A stretch of DNA of 64,000 nucleotides from contig JADLHT010000034.1 of assembly GCA_020848695.1 (NCBI GenBank), positions 1 through 64,000 on the forward strand, given 5' to 3'. This stretch comes from Saprospiraceae bacterium (lineage in GTDB: Bacteria; Bacteroidota; Bacteroidia; Chitinophagales; Saprospiraceae). Shown here piece by piece: positions 36,252-46,363 of the stretch; the first letter of the stretch is position 1; every line of letters begins with the position of its first letter. Made by a program: the position numbers and the translations under genes. The notes below the pieces were generated by a model that was given only the letters and a program-made list of their open reading frames with translations, ran no database searches and was not told the origin of the DNA.

Positions 36252-36867
36252 TTTCTTCAAGAATAGTATTTTGTTCCTGTATAATAGGTATGGATTCTTC
36301 AAGAAGTTCCGGTACTCCTACCTCACTTACAGGAGGGCTAAAATCTTTCATTTTAGGCAGATCAGAAAGCGAGTTCAACCCAAAATATTCCATAAATCGT
36401 GTGCTGGTACCAAACATAATGGGTCTGCCCGGTCCTTCGCTCCTTCCCTTAATCTCTATCAGTTCTTTTTCCAGGAGTTTCTGAATCGAATGATCACTAT
36501 TTACTCCTCTGATTTGTTCAACTTCGGATTTTGAAATAGGTTGTTTATAGGCAATGATAGCTAAGGACTCCATACTTGCCCGAGTAAGTTTCTTCTTGTT
36601 GGTTAATTTGATAAACTCTGCGATTACTTCAAACTGAGATGGCTTGGACATAAATTGAATTCCGCCTGCTACATCTCTAGGCTCTATTCCAAATTCATCT
36701 GATTTGTAACGTAGCTTAATCTCTTCTATCAATTCTTCAATTTGTTCAAGTTCGATGCTTATTTTAAAAGTATTCTCAAGGCAATATTTTATTTCTTCCT
36801 GCCTTATTCCTTGGGGTGCTGTAAAAATCAAACTTTCTATTGCCGGTATAAAATGTTTTGGCTCCAT
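36244..36867 (-). CDS. scpB: segregation and condensation protein B
   Basis: A 207-residue ScpB, the winged-helix kleisin-associated subunit of the SMC-ScpAB complex that compacts and segregates the chromosome. Typical features: IPAIESLIFTAPQGIRQEEI at the start, AGGIQFMSKPSQFEVI, LAIIAYKQPISKSEVEQIRG, and the end of the second winged helix RSEGPGRPIMFGTSTRFMEYFG, then an acidic tail. It is followed by DUF2480 with a small overlap. A TAnnTTTG element just 5 bases before the ATG suggests a leaderless mRNA. scpA and smc are elsewhere. Confidence 0.95.
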   Translation of the reverse strand: MEPKHFIPAIESLIFTAPQGIRQEEIKYCLENTFKISIELEQIEELIEEIKLRYKSDEFGIEPRDVAGGIQFMSKPSQFEVIAEFIKLTNKKKLTRASMESLAIIAYKQPISKSEVEQIRGVNSDHSIQKLLEKELIEIKGRSEGPGRPIMFGTSTRFMEYFGLNSLSDLPKMKDFSPPVSEVGVPELLEESIPIIQEQNTILEENE

Positions 36868-36872
36868 TAGCG

Positions 36873-36880
36873 CAAAATTA
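36873..36880 (-). promoter_or_regulatory. -7 promoter element of scpB
   Basis: Minus-strand TAATTTTG (TAnnTTTG), ending 5 bases before the scpB ATG. The transcript would begin at or next to the start codon. Confidence 0.5.
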
Positions 36881-37064
36881 GCTGTTTATAATCCTTAGTG
36901 GCCTATAAAACGGTTAAAAAGTAGAATAAGTTTTGAATAATCTTGAAAAACACCTGTCATTTTCAATTCGAGAAAAATACTTGAATTTGCTAAAAACTAA
37001 ATAAAAATGAACAATTCTAATTTTTAGCTAACATTTTAAGCATAATTTTTCCTGCCAGAAGTCA

Positions 37065-37072
37065 TACTTTTG
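37065..37072 (+). promoter_or_regulatory. -7 promoter element of radA
   Basis: TACTTTTG (TAnnTTTG), 45 bases before the TTG start at 37118. It fits a conventional leader and supports transcription of radA from here, divergent from scpB. Confidence 0.45.
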
Positions 37073-37117
37073 ACTTAATATGCACTTAGAATAAGGTTCT
37101 AACAATTTTTTTAAAAC

Positions 37118-38500
37118 TTGGCTAAATCTAAAACAATATTCATCTGCTCCGCCTGTGGAACAAATTCTGCAAAATGGATCGGACACTGTCCTTCTTGTGG
37201 CGAATGGAATACGTATCAGGAGGAACAAATTCTGACTTCTAATAACAAGCCTGAAGATCAAGTCTGGAAAAAACTCATTCATAGTGAACCGAGCAAACCC
37301 GTTCGATTAGACCTAATTAAAGAGGGAGTATTAGAAAGAATTGAGACTCAAGATGTTGAACTGAATCGAGCCTTAGGTGGTGGATTGGTAAAAGGATCTG
37401 TAATCTTGTTGGCTGGCCAGCCCGGAATTGGGAAATCAACCCTCCTTCTACAACTTGCTTTACTTGTTAGGCTGCAAAAGGTACTTTATGTATCCGGAGA
37501 AGAATCAGAAGAGCAAATAAAAATCCGCGCACAACGATTAAATCACTATCAGCAAAATTGCTATCTCTATTCTGAAATTAACATAGACCGGATACTGCAG
37601 GAAGCAGCTAAGTTAAAAGCAGAATTATTAATCATTGATTCGATTCAAACTTTAATAGGGGATAACTCGACTTCCATTCCTGGAAGTATCAGTCAGATTA
37701 GAGATTGTACACATGAGATCATACGATTTGCCAAAGAAAGCTCTACTCCCGTGTTCATAATTGGCCATATCACAAAAGAGGGTGATATCGCAGGTCCTAA
37801 ATTATTAGAACATATGGTTGACACGGTTCTTCATTTTGAGGGAGATAAACATTACTCATATCGGATTCTGCGCACAATTAAAAACAGATTTGGATCTACT
37901 GATGAATTAAGTTTATATCAGATGAGTCATTCAGGATTGGTTCCAGTAGCTAACCCTTCAGAACTTTTACTTTCCCAGCATGATGAAAGACTAAGCGGTT
38001 CAGCCATATCCAGTACCCTGGAAGGATTAAGACCTTTACTGGTTGAAACACAAGCTCTTGTTGGCTCAACAGTTTATTCAACACCTCAGCGCGTTTCCAC
38101 CGGATTCGACAATCGAAAATTATCAATGTTGCTTGCAGTTCTTGAAAAACGATGTGGTTTCCATTTTGGAATTCAGGATGTTTTTCTGAATATTGCAGGA
38201 GGAATTAAGATTAACGATCCTGCCTTGGATCTGGCAGTTGTTGCTTCTCTTATATCTTCCCTGGAAGATCATCCCTTGCACCGACAGATTTGCTTTGCGG
38301 GAGAAGTTGGACTGAGTGGGGAGATAAGAGCAGTATCTAGAATTGATCTCAGGATTCAAGAAGCTGAGAGGCAAGGGTTTAAAGCAATTTGTATCTCAAA
38401 GTTTAATGGAAATATTACTCTTTCTAAAAATTCTAAGATAAAAATTGTTCAATTAAATACCGTAATTGAATTGTATGAGAAAGTATTTGCAAAAGCTTAA
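37118..38500 (+). CDS. radA: DNA repair protein RadA
   Basis: A 460-residue RadA, a RecA-like helicase for recombination-intermediate branch migration. It starts with TTG at 37118 (MAKSKTIFICSACG), which agrees with family N-termini; no ATG is available near it. The zinc finger has Cys10, 13, 24 and 27 (CSACG...CPSCGEW). Then come Walker A GQPGIGKSTLL, the Walker B region LLIIDSIQTL, and the RadA-specific KNRFG motif (TIKNRFGSTDEL). The C-terminal LonP-like domain carries GGIKINDPALDLAVVASLIS and GEVGLSGEIRAV. Length is ordinary. It is a single gene. Confidence 0.96.
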   Translation: MAKSKTIFICSACGTNSAKWIGHCPSCGEWNTYQEEQILTSNNKPEDQVWKKLIHSEPSKPVRLDLIKEGVLERIETQDVELNRALGGGLVKGSVILLAGQPGIGKSTLLLQLALLVRLQKVLYVSGEESEEQIKIRAQRLNHYQQNCYLYSEINIDRILQEAAKLKAELLIIDSIQTLIGDNSTSIPGSISQIRDCTHEIIRFAKESSTPVFIIGHITKEGDIAGPKLLEHMVDTVLHFEGDKHYSYRILRTIKNRFGSTDELSLYQMSHSGLVPVANPSELLLSQHDERLSGSAISSTLEGLRPLLVETQALVGSTVYSTPQRVSTGFDNRKLSMLLAVLEKRCGFHFGIQDVFLNIAGGIKINDPALDLAVVASLISSLEDHPLHRQICFAGEVGLSGEIRAVSRIDLRIQEAERQGFKAICISKFNGNITLSKNSKIKIVQLNTVIELYEKVFAKA

Positions 38501-38656
38501 AATGCGTATTTTTTATAAAATTATAACTCTGTAATTTTTTGTCTTTAATATTAAATAATTGATTTTCAAGCTATTATATTTAATTTATATTGATCTCAAA
38601 TTTTTGATAATCTGAAATTTGTGGAATAACTGCCAACCATTGATAAAATAGATTGT

Positions 38657-39514
38657 ATGCCAAATTATGAAGGCATTATTGAAATATTGCAGATTACAAA
38701 CCATGGCGATCATTTTAAAGAATTTCCGACACCTTCTGGAAGGATGGTTAGATATCCCGGTAGTCAGCAATTGTCTATATGGTTACCTGAAGATGCTATT
38801 CAAAATTATTTGAAATATTGTATTTATGATCTTATAAATAACAGAACACTTGAAGAAGGATCTGTAGAACAAAAAGTAACCGGAAGAATTTTGATGATTT
38901 GGAATACGATTGAATGGAAACCATCAGATTATCATCTAGCCATTGATCACATCAAAGGATACCAACATCATATTCGCTTCAGAAAACTTTTGGACAATGA
39001 AGGAATTTCTTCTGATCAGATTGTTGAAATGCCAATCGCAACTACTTTACAACCCTCCTTGATCAAAAATATTAATCTCATTAATAATCAATCTGAATCA
39101 AAGATTGAGACTGCTAGTACTGAATCCTATCAGGATGGGTTTGGAAATAAAATTCTCAATATGGATCAAGTGATTCGAGAAAAAAACTTAAACCTTCTTC
39201 AAAATACTTTTAAAGAGATTTTTCTCAATAACAATCAGAAGAACTATGTTGAATACAATGATCAAGGTCGTTCTGGAGAAATTCTATATCACGAAAACGA
39301 TCTTTGTATTAAATTCTATTATGAACTAGGAGGTCAGAATTGTAAATTATGGATAAGAATTCCAACAGAATCCAACTGGTTGATGGAAACTAAAATTCCT
39401 GTTGGGAGAAGGCGTGAAATACTTTTATCAATTGCCAGTTCAGTTATTAGAGATCAGGCATCGACCTGGAGATTTGAAATACACGATGATGAAATTTTAT
39501 TTTTCCAAAGTTAA
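38657..39514 (+). CDS. hypothetical protein, 285 residues
   Basis: No family was recognised. The protein is soluble-looking, with no signal peptide or membrane segment. The N-terminal ~85 residues (HFKEFPTPSGRMVRYPGSQQ, then LSIWLPEDAIQNYLKYCIYD) look like a compact alpha/beta domain. A linker of about 40 residues, rich in N, S and I, follows. The C-terminal part (EYNDQGRSGEILYHENDLCI, LWIRIPTESNWLMETKIPVG, ending STWRFEIHDDEILFFQS) resembles a second domain with many beta-strands. It overlaps the convergent nadD by 4 bases. Codon use resembles its neighbours, so it is probably a lineage-specific core gene rather than recently acquired. Confidence 0.7.
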   Translation: MPNYEGIIEILQITNHGDHFKEFPTPSGRMVRYPGSQQLSIWLPEDAIQNYLKYCIYDLINNRTLEEGSVEQKVTGRILMIWNTIEWKPSDYHLAIDHIKGYQHHIRFRKLLDNEGISSDQIVEMPIATTLQPSLIKNINLINNQSESKIETASTESYQDGFGNKILNMDQVIREKNLNLLQNTFKEIFLNNNQKNYVEYNDQGRSGEILYHENDLCIKFYYELGGQNCKLWIRIPTESNWLMETKIPVGRRREILLSIASSVIRDQASTWRFEIHDDEILFFQS

Positions 39515-40095
39515 GCCTGGTTTTTCCTGCTATAAATTATAATGGTTTCTTCCAGTATTTTTTCAGGAACCATATATTGTACTGATTTGCCTTTTTTAAT
39601 AAGTTCCCGAATTTGTGTTGAAGAAATGTCTAATAAAGGAGCGTCCAATATGTTAATTTTAGCATCCGGAAAAAGCTGTTCTTCAATAACTGAACCAACT
39701 CGTTTATAAATAAAAATTGAGTAGTCTCTTAATATTAGTTCATAATTTTTCCATTTACTTAATGAGACTAAATTGTCAGCACCCATGATAAGTGCAAATT
39801 CATGCTCAGGATATTTTTCTCGGAGATGTGTCAATGTTTCTATTGTGTATGATGGCTTGGGTAAAGAAAACTCAATGTTGCTTGCTCTAACCTTAGGATT
39901 ATCTTCAGTTGCAACTTGCACAAGATGCAAGCGGTCATAATCACGAGCCAGGCTAGCCTTTTCCTTTAATGGGTTATGCGGACTTACTATCATCCATATC
40001 TGATCAAGTAAGGTTTCATTAATTAAATGCTGGGCAATAATCAGATGTCCAACATGAACCGGATTGAAGGATCCGAAAAATAAACCTATATACAT
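39511..40095 (-). CDS. nadD: nicotinate-nucleotide adenylyltransferase
   Basis: A 194-residue NadD, which forms deamido-NAD from nicotinate mononucleotide and ATP. The nucleotidyltransferase signature is GLFFGSFNPVHVGHLIIAQH, with the HxGH motif, and the C-terminal ISSTQIRELIKKGKSVQYMV has the ISSTxIR motif. It starts directly next to dnaN, 0 bases after its stop, so both probably share a transcript. It would support NAD synthesis together with the kynurenine enzymes 15 kb away, although that link is inference. Confidence 0.95.
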   Translation of the reverse strand: MYIGLFFGSFNPVHVGHLIIAQHLINETLLDQIWMIVSPHNPLKEKASLARDYDRLHLVQVATEDNPKVRASNIEFSLPKPSYTIETLTHLREKYPEHEFALIMGADNLVSLSKWKNYELILRDYSIFIYKRVGSVIEEQLFPDAKINILDAPLLDISSTQIRELIKKGKSVQYMVPEKILEETIIIYSRKNQA

Positions 40096-41205
40096 TTACG
40101 AATTGGTAACAATCAACATAAGCAAGTCTTCTCCTGATTCTTGCTCATTAGGAATGATAAGGACGGGCTTGTTTTCCGTACTAAATTGGAACTGAACAGT
40201 ATCAGAATCTATTACAGAAATCATTTCTAGCAGATTTTTAGCACTTAACGCAACATTCAGGCTTTCACCAATATAAGTACAACTAAGTTGTTCCGTAGCT
40301 TCATTGTTGAAATTAATATCCTGAGCATTCATTGTAAGACTTGCTTCATTCAGACTCATTACAATTTGAGAGGTACTTTTATTGGCGAAGATAATTAATC
40401 GCTTTAGGGCGGAAACAATTTCTTCTTTTCCAATTGTTAAAATATTGGAATTATTTGTTGGAATTATTGAATTATAATCCGGAAACTTTGCATCAATCAA
40501 TCGGGCAGCAAAATGAAAATTTTCAAATTCAAAAAATGCCTTGCCTTTGTTAAAGTAAATTGAAACTTCCTTGTTTTTGGGTAAAATAGTGCTTAGGAGA
40601 AGTGCTGATTTCTTAGTTAAAAGGAGATTCGTGGCAACATTTGAATTGACATTATAAAAATTGTACCGTACTAATTTTTGCGCATCAGTAGTTGCAAAAG
40701 TTATCTGATTAAAATCTATACTTAAATTTATTCCTCGCATATTTTGACGCATTTCATCATTACTAGCGGCAAATGCGGTTTTATCAATTGCATTTTTTAA
40801 TTGATCTGAATTCATCTTTAAAGAATCATCATCATCCGTCGGCTTTTCTATTTCAGGAAAGTCGTTAGGGCTTTCACCTACCAATTTATATTTACCGGTT
40901 GTTGATACGATTTCTACTCCTTTTGTTTCGGGATTTACTTCAAAACTGAGTGGTTGTTCGGGTAGAGACTTCAGAATTTCCAATAAGGTTTTTCCGGGAA
41001 CTGCAATTTTACCATTTAATGTTCCATTAACTTCTGCAAGAGTATTCATCGTAACTTCTAAATTAGAGGTGGAGATGCTTAAAGAATTTGATTTCAAATC
41101 CAGTAGGAAGTCTTCAAGAATTGGCATTACCGGATTAGACGTAAGTGCTCCTGAAGTTAGCTGTAACTGTTTTAGAAGTGAAGTTGTTGATACTGTAAAT
41201 TTCAT
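40096..41205 (-). CDS. dnaN: DNA polymerase III beta sliding clamp
   Basis: A 369-residue beta clamp that tethers the replicative polymerase to DNA. Three clamp domains are visible. The start MKFTVSTTSLLKQLQLTSGA and PGKTLLEILKSLPE, the middle MRQNMRGINLSIDFNQITFA with TDAQKLVR, and the C-terminal AKNLLEMISVIDSDTVQFQF fit the family. An ATG at 41229 is within a promoter element, so 41205 is chosen, matching the usual start. It is followed by nadD without a gap. dnaA is not adjacent, so this is not the classic origin region. Confidence 0.95.
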   Translation of the reverse strand: MKFTVSTTSLLKQLQLTSGALTSNPVMPILEDFLLDLKSNSLSISTSNLEVTMNTLAEVNGTLNGKIAVPGKTLLEILKSLPEQPLSFEVNPETKGVEIVSTTGKYKLVGESPNDFPEIEKPTDDDDSLKMNSDQLKNAIDKTAFAASNDEMRQNMRGINLSIDFNQITFATTDAQKLVRYNFYNVNSNVATNLLLTKKSALLLSTILPKNKEVSIYFNKGKAFFEFENFHFAARLIDAKFPDYNSIIPTNNSNILTIGKEEIVSALKRLIIFANKSTSQIVMSLNEASLTMNAQDINFNNEATEQLSCTYIGESLNVALSAKNLLEMISVIDSDTVQFQFSTENKPVLIIPNEQESGEDLLMLIVTNS

Positions 41206-41228
41206 GGTAAGTTTAATAATTTCGGGCA

Positions 41229-41236
41229 CAAAAATA
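41229..41236 (-). promoter_or_regulatory. -7 promoter element of dnaN
   Basis: Minus-strand TATTTTTG (TAnnTTTG), 23 bases before the dnaN ATG at 41205. It also overlaps the alternative ATG at 41229 and argues against it. Confidence 0.45.
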
Positions 41237-41333
41237 CTTAGCCCAATATGGAAACTAAAATATAATGAGCTAAGATTTTGACTTAGTTTTAAATTTAATA
41301 GCCATTTTTGCGAAAATTAACAAAAAAGACCCA

Positions 41334-42611
41334 TTGTTTAAAAATCCTGATTTTAAATTTAATATAGCTCAACCTGACTGGAATATTCAATTTCCGGATT
41401 ATGAATGTATCCTAAGTAAGCAGAATATTGAGATTTACTGTATTTATACTACGAACTATGAACTCAGTTATATTGAGTTTGTCTTTGAGAATGGCAGATT
41501 AGGGGAAGATAAGAAGCTGAGTGCAAGAGTCTGTGCAAATCAGATTCTGGAAGGCTCTCTGAATCAAACACAAAGAGAAATCGCAGAAACATTTGATTAT
41601 TATGGCTGTACTTACCAGATACTAGCTGATATGGATTTCAGCCAGATTAGTCTGAATGTATTGGATAAGTTTTTTGACCATACTGTTCATTATTTGTTGG
41701 ATCAGGTATATTCGGCTAGTTTTTCGGAAGAAAACTTAATAAAAGGTAAGATCAATCTGAACTCTCAATTGCAACATCAGATTACTGATCCTGATTTTAT
41801 CTCTTACAGAGAATTAAGCAAAAAAATTTATGGTGATCTTTCCGTATATGGGTACAATACTGATCATGAACTCATCAATTCCTTACAATCTGCAGATCTA
41901 AGAGAATATTTATTTAAAAATTATACCAACGACAAACTAAAAGTATTCTATTGTGGTAAGAAAAGAACCGCAAATTTTTGGGATCGGTTGTTGGAAAAAA
42001 TTCCATCTGGAGAAAAAATAAAAAACCAATATTCTATACTTGAAACCGGTACAAGCATTCAGAAAATTCCAATTGAAAATACCCATCAGGTAAGCCTAAA
42101 AATCGGAAAGAGAATCTTCAAGAAATCAGATGATGATTATTACGATCTATACTTTATCAATACCTTATTGGGAGATTATTTTGGATCGAGATTAATGACC
42201 AGATTACGAGAAGAAAATGGTTTTTGTTATGATGTAAATTCAACATTGGATGCACAACTACATGATGGAATGTTTTATATAAGTGCGGATCTAAATGCAG
42301 AGTCCAAGGACCTGGCCATTCAGTTGATCAAAGAAGAATTGGAGATGTTAGCTACAAAAAAATCAACACTCCGGGAAATAAACATGGTTAAAAACTATCT
42401 TAACGGACATATACTTAGATTAATTGATGGTCCTTATCAGGCAATTTTTTTACTGAAAATTTTAGTTACCGAATTTAAAAATGTTGATGCTTTTGAGAGA
42501 TTGGTTAAAAGTATTCAAGAAATTCATCCATCAAAAATTTGCAATCTCACTTCAAAATATTTAAACCCTGAAGAAATGTCAATTGTATTGGCTGGAAATA
42601 CATCTCAATAG
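41334..42611 (+). CDS. M16-family peptidase-like protein without the zinc motif
   Basis: A 425-residue M16B-type protein. The expected HxxEH zinc site in the first ~60 residues is absent: the aligned stretch reads LSARVCANQILEGSLNQTQR, with no His. The second half keeps the family's substrate-binding pattern, SRLMTRLREENGFCYDVNS, and the two-domain layout. It should therefore be the non-catalytic subunit of an M16 heterodimer, like mitochondrial alpha-MPP, but no catalytic partner is next to it. No ATG precedes it; the TTG at 41334, with a near-consensus CATTTTTG 24 bases upstream, is the likely start. No signal peptide is seen, although other M16 members in Bacteroidota are exported. Confidence 0.75.
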   Translation: MFKNPDFKFNIAQPDWNIQFPDYECILSKQNIEIYCIYTTNYELSYIEFVFENGRLGEDKKLSARVCANQILEGSLNQTQREIAETFDYYGCTYQILADMDFSQISLNVLDKFFDHTVHYLLDQVYSASFSEENLIKGKINLNSQLQHQITDPDFISYRELSKKIYGDLSVYGYNTDHELINSLQSADLREYLFKNYTNDKLKVFYCGKKRTANFWDRLLEKIPSGEKIKNQYSILETGTSIQKIPIENTHQVSLKIGKRIFKKSDDDYYDLYFINTLLGDYFGSRLMTRLREENGFCYDVNSTLDAQLHDGMFYISADLNAESKDLAIQLIKEELEMLATKKSTLREINMVKNYLNGHILRLIDGPYQAIFLLKILVTEFKNVDAFERLVKSIQEIHPSKICNLTSKYLNPEEMSIVLAGNTSQ

Positions 42612-42820
42612 ATGCAATAATAATTTCTAAGTTCAGGATTCTATAATGAAATAATGGAATAATTCTTAAGAACAGAAATAAATTATTTTAAAAAAATATA
42701 GCAAAACAGAAATCAAATACTGCAGATTTTTGTTTACTAGATATACAGAACTTCATTCCATTTTTATTCATTTGGATTACACTATGCAGGCAGAAATTAT
42801 GATAAAATAATACACTTTAA

Positions 42821-45028
<2,208 letters not shown>

Positions 45029-45050
45029 TCTATTGATTTCAACTGATACT

Positions 45051-45102
45051 GAAGTTGAGTTTTAATTCATTGCCGGAAATTAATGAATTAAAACTCAACT
45101 TC
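45051..45102. terminator. long perfect hairpin between katG and the M28 peptidase gene
   Basis: GAAGTTGAGTTTTAATTCATT (45051-45071) is exactly complementary to 45082-45102, with a 10-base loop. The 21-base stem lies 22 bases past the katG stop, and its right arm contains the M28 stop codon at 45088-45090. It is a natural bidirectional terminator for the converging genes. Confidence 0.7.
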
Positions 45103-46290
45103 CATCTCAACTTCTATTCCTTTGCGAAGTACTTTAGCTTTTACTTTTTCTCCCTTTGTATGTTCACTTAGGATCTTCATATAATCATAAATGTCCTTAA
45201 TATCCTTTCCGGCGAGTTGAATTAATACATCTCCATCCTTCATTCCTGCCTTCATTGCAGCCCTGCCTTCAAGAACAGCATCGATACGCATCCCTGTTCC
45301 GTTGTAAACATAATCAGGCATTACACCCAAAGTAACTTTGAAGTCTGCAGCCATTTGTTTATTTTCATCTTTCGTTTTCTGAAAATCCAAATTCTTAATA
45401 GGATCTAATTTCATACAAAGATCTGTGATAATGTTGGCAATTTCTACTATACCATTATAGTTCACCAAATAAGAGTCATCTGTAGGTTTGTGATAATCCT
45501 TATGTTGTCCCGTAAAAAAATGTAAGACCGGAATATTCTTTAAATAAAAAGAAGTATGATCCGAAGGACCAACACCACTTTCAGAATAATTGAAACCAAA
45601 GTCAGCTGGTTTTACTTCTTCAAGTATGTTTTTCCATTGTGTGCTTGTTCCTACACCACTAATTGAGATCACTTTTTCAGCATTTAACCTTCCGACCATA
45701 TCCATGTTGATCATGGCTGTAATTTTGTCGGATGAAATACTTGGATTCTCCATAAATGCTTTTGAGCCATACAATCCGTATTCTTCTCCTGAAAATGCTA
45801 TAAACAAAAAATTATGGTTTAGTTTTCTATATCCTGCTAGTTTCTCTGCGATCCATAACAGAGCTGAGACACCACTGGCATTATCATCAGCACCATTATG
45901 AATATGATGATCATTAGGCGCCATTGAGCCTACAACACCATGACCAAGATGATCATAATGTGCTCCAATAATAATTGTATTTTTTGCTTTGCGATCCAAA
46001 TATCCAATTACATTCTTTCCTGTTAGTTCGATACTATTGGATTGATGTGGATTTGCAGGTATTTTAAAGCTTTGATACCAGTTATTCATATTTCCGGGAC
46101 TCAATCCAATTGATTTCATCCTATGCACAATATAGTTTGCCGCTAAATTTTCTCCTTTTGTCCCTGTAGCTCTTCCTTCTAGTTCATCAGACGCCAAATA
46201 GACGACATCAACCTGAATCTGCTGTGGAATTTGTGCATGAGAAATTAAAACGGAAAGAAATAGAAAGTTAACACAAACAAATTTTAACAT
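45088..46290 (-). CDS. M28-family zinc aminopeptidase with C-terminal PDZ domain
   Basis: A 400-residue exported metallopeptidase. The signal peptide (MLKFVCVNFLFLSVLISHAQ) is followed by a two-zinc M28 domain with ligands in GAHYDHLGHG, NGADDNASG, SGEEYGLYGSK, NMDMVGR and the C-terminal HKDYHKPTDDSY. The last ~80 residues (GVMPDYVYNGTGMRIDAVLE, GMKDGDVLIQLAGKDIKDI) form a PDZ domain. It should trim N-terminal residues from peptides in the periplasm. The ATG at 46296 adds two residues and is equally possible. It converges with katG and is divergent from the LacZ-like gene. Confidence 0.92.
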   Translation of the reverse strand: MLKFVCVNFLFLSVLISHAQIPQQIQVDVVYLASDELEGRATGTKGENLAANYIVHRMKSIGLSPGNMNNWYQSFKIPANPHQSNSIELTGKNVIGYLDRKAKNTIIIGAHYDHLGHGVVGSMAPNDHHIHNGADDNASGVSALLWIAEKLAGYRKLNHNFLFIAFSGEEYGLYGSKAFMENPSISSDKITAMINMDMVGRLNAEKVISISGVGTSTQWKNILEEVKPADFGFNYSESGVGPSDHTSFYLKNIPVLHFFTGQHKDYHKPTDDSYLVNYNGIVEIANIITDLCMKLDPIKNLDFQKTKDENKQMAADFKVTLGVMPDYVYNGTGMRIDAVLEGRAAMKAGMKDGDVLIQLAGKDIKDIYDYMKILSEHTKGEKVKAKVLRKGIEVEMEVEF

Positions 46291-46363
46291 TCGCATTTAT
46301 TTATAGAATTTTGCTAGATTATTTAACTATTAATACGCAAAGTTGACACTTAGAGGCTCAATA

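Noticed and set aside
40096-41205. Replication origin near dnaN
   Set aside because: dnaA, DnaA-box clusters and other origin genes are absent; dnaN is often apart from the origin in Bacteroidota.
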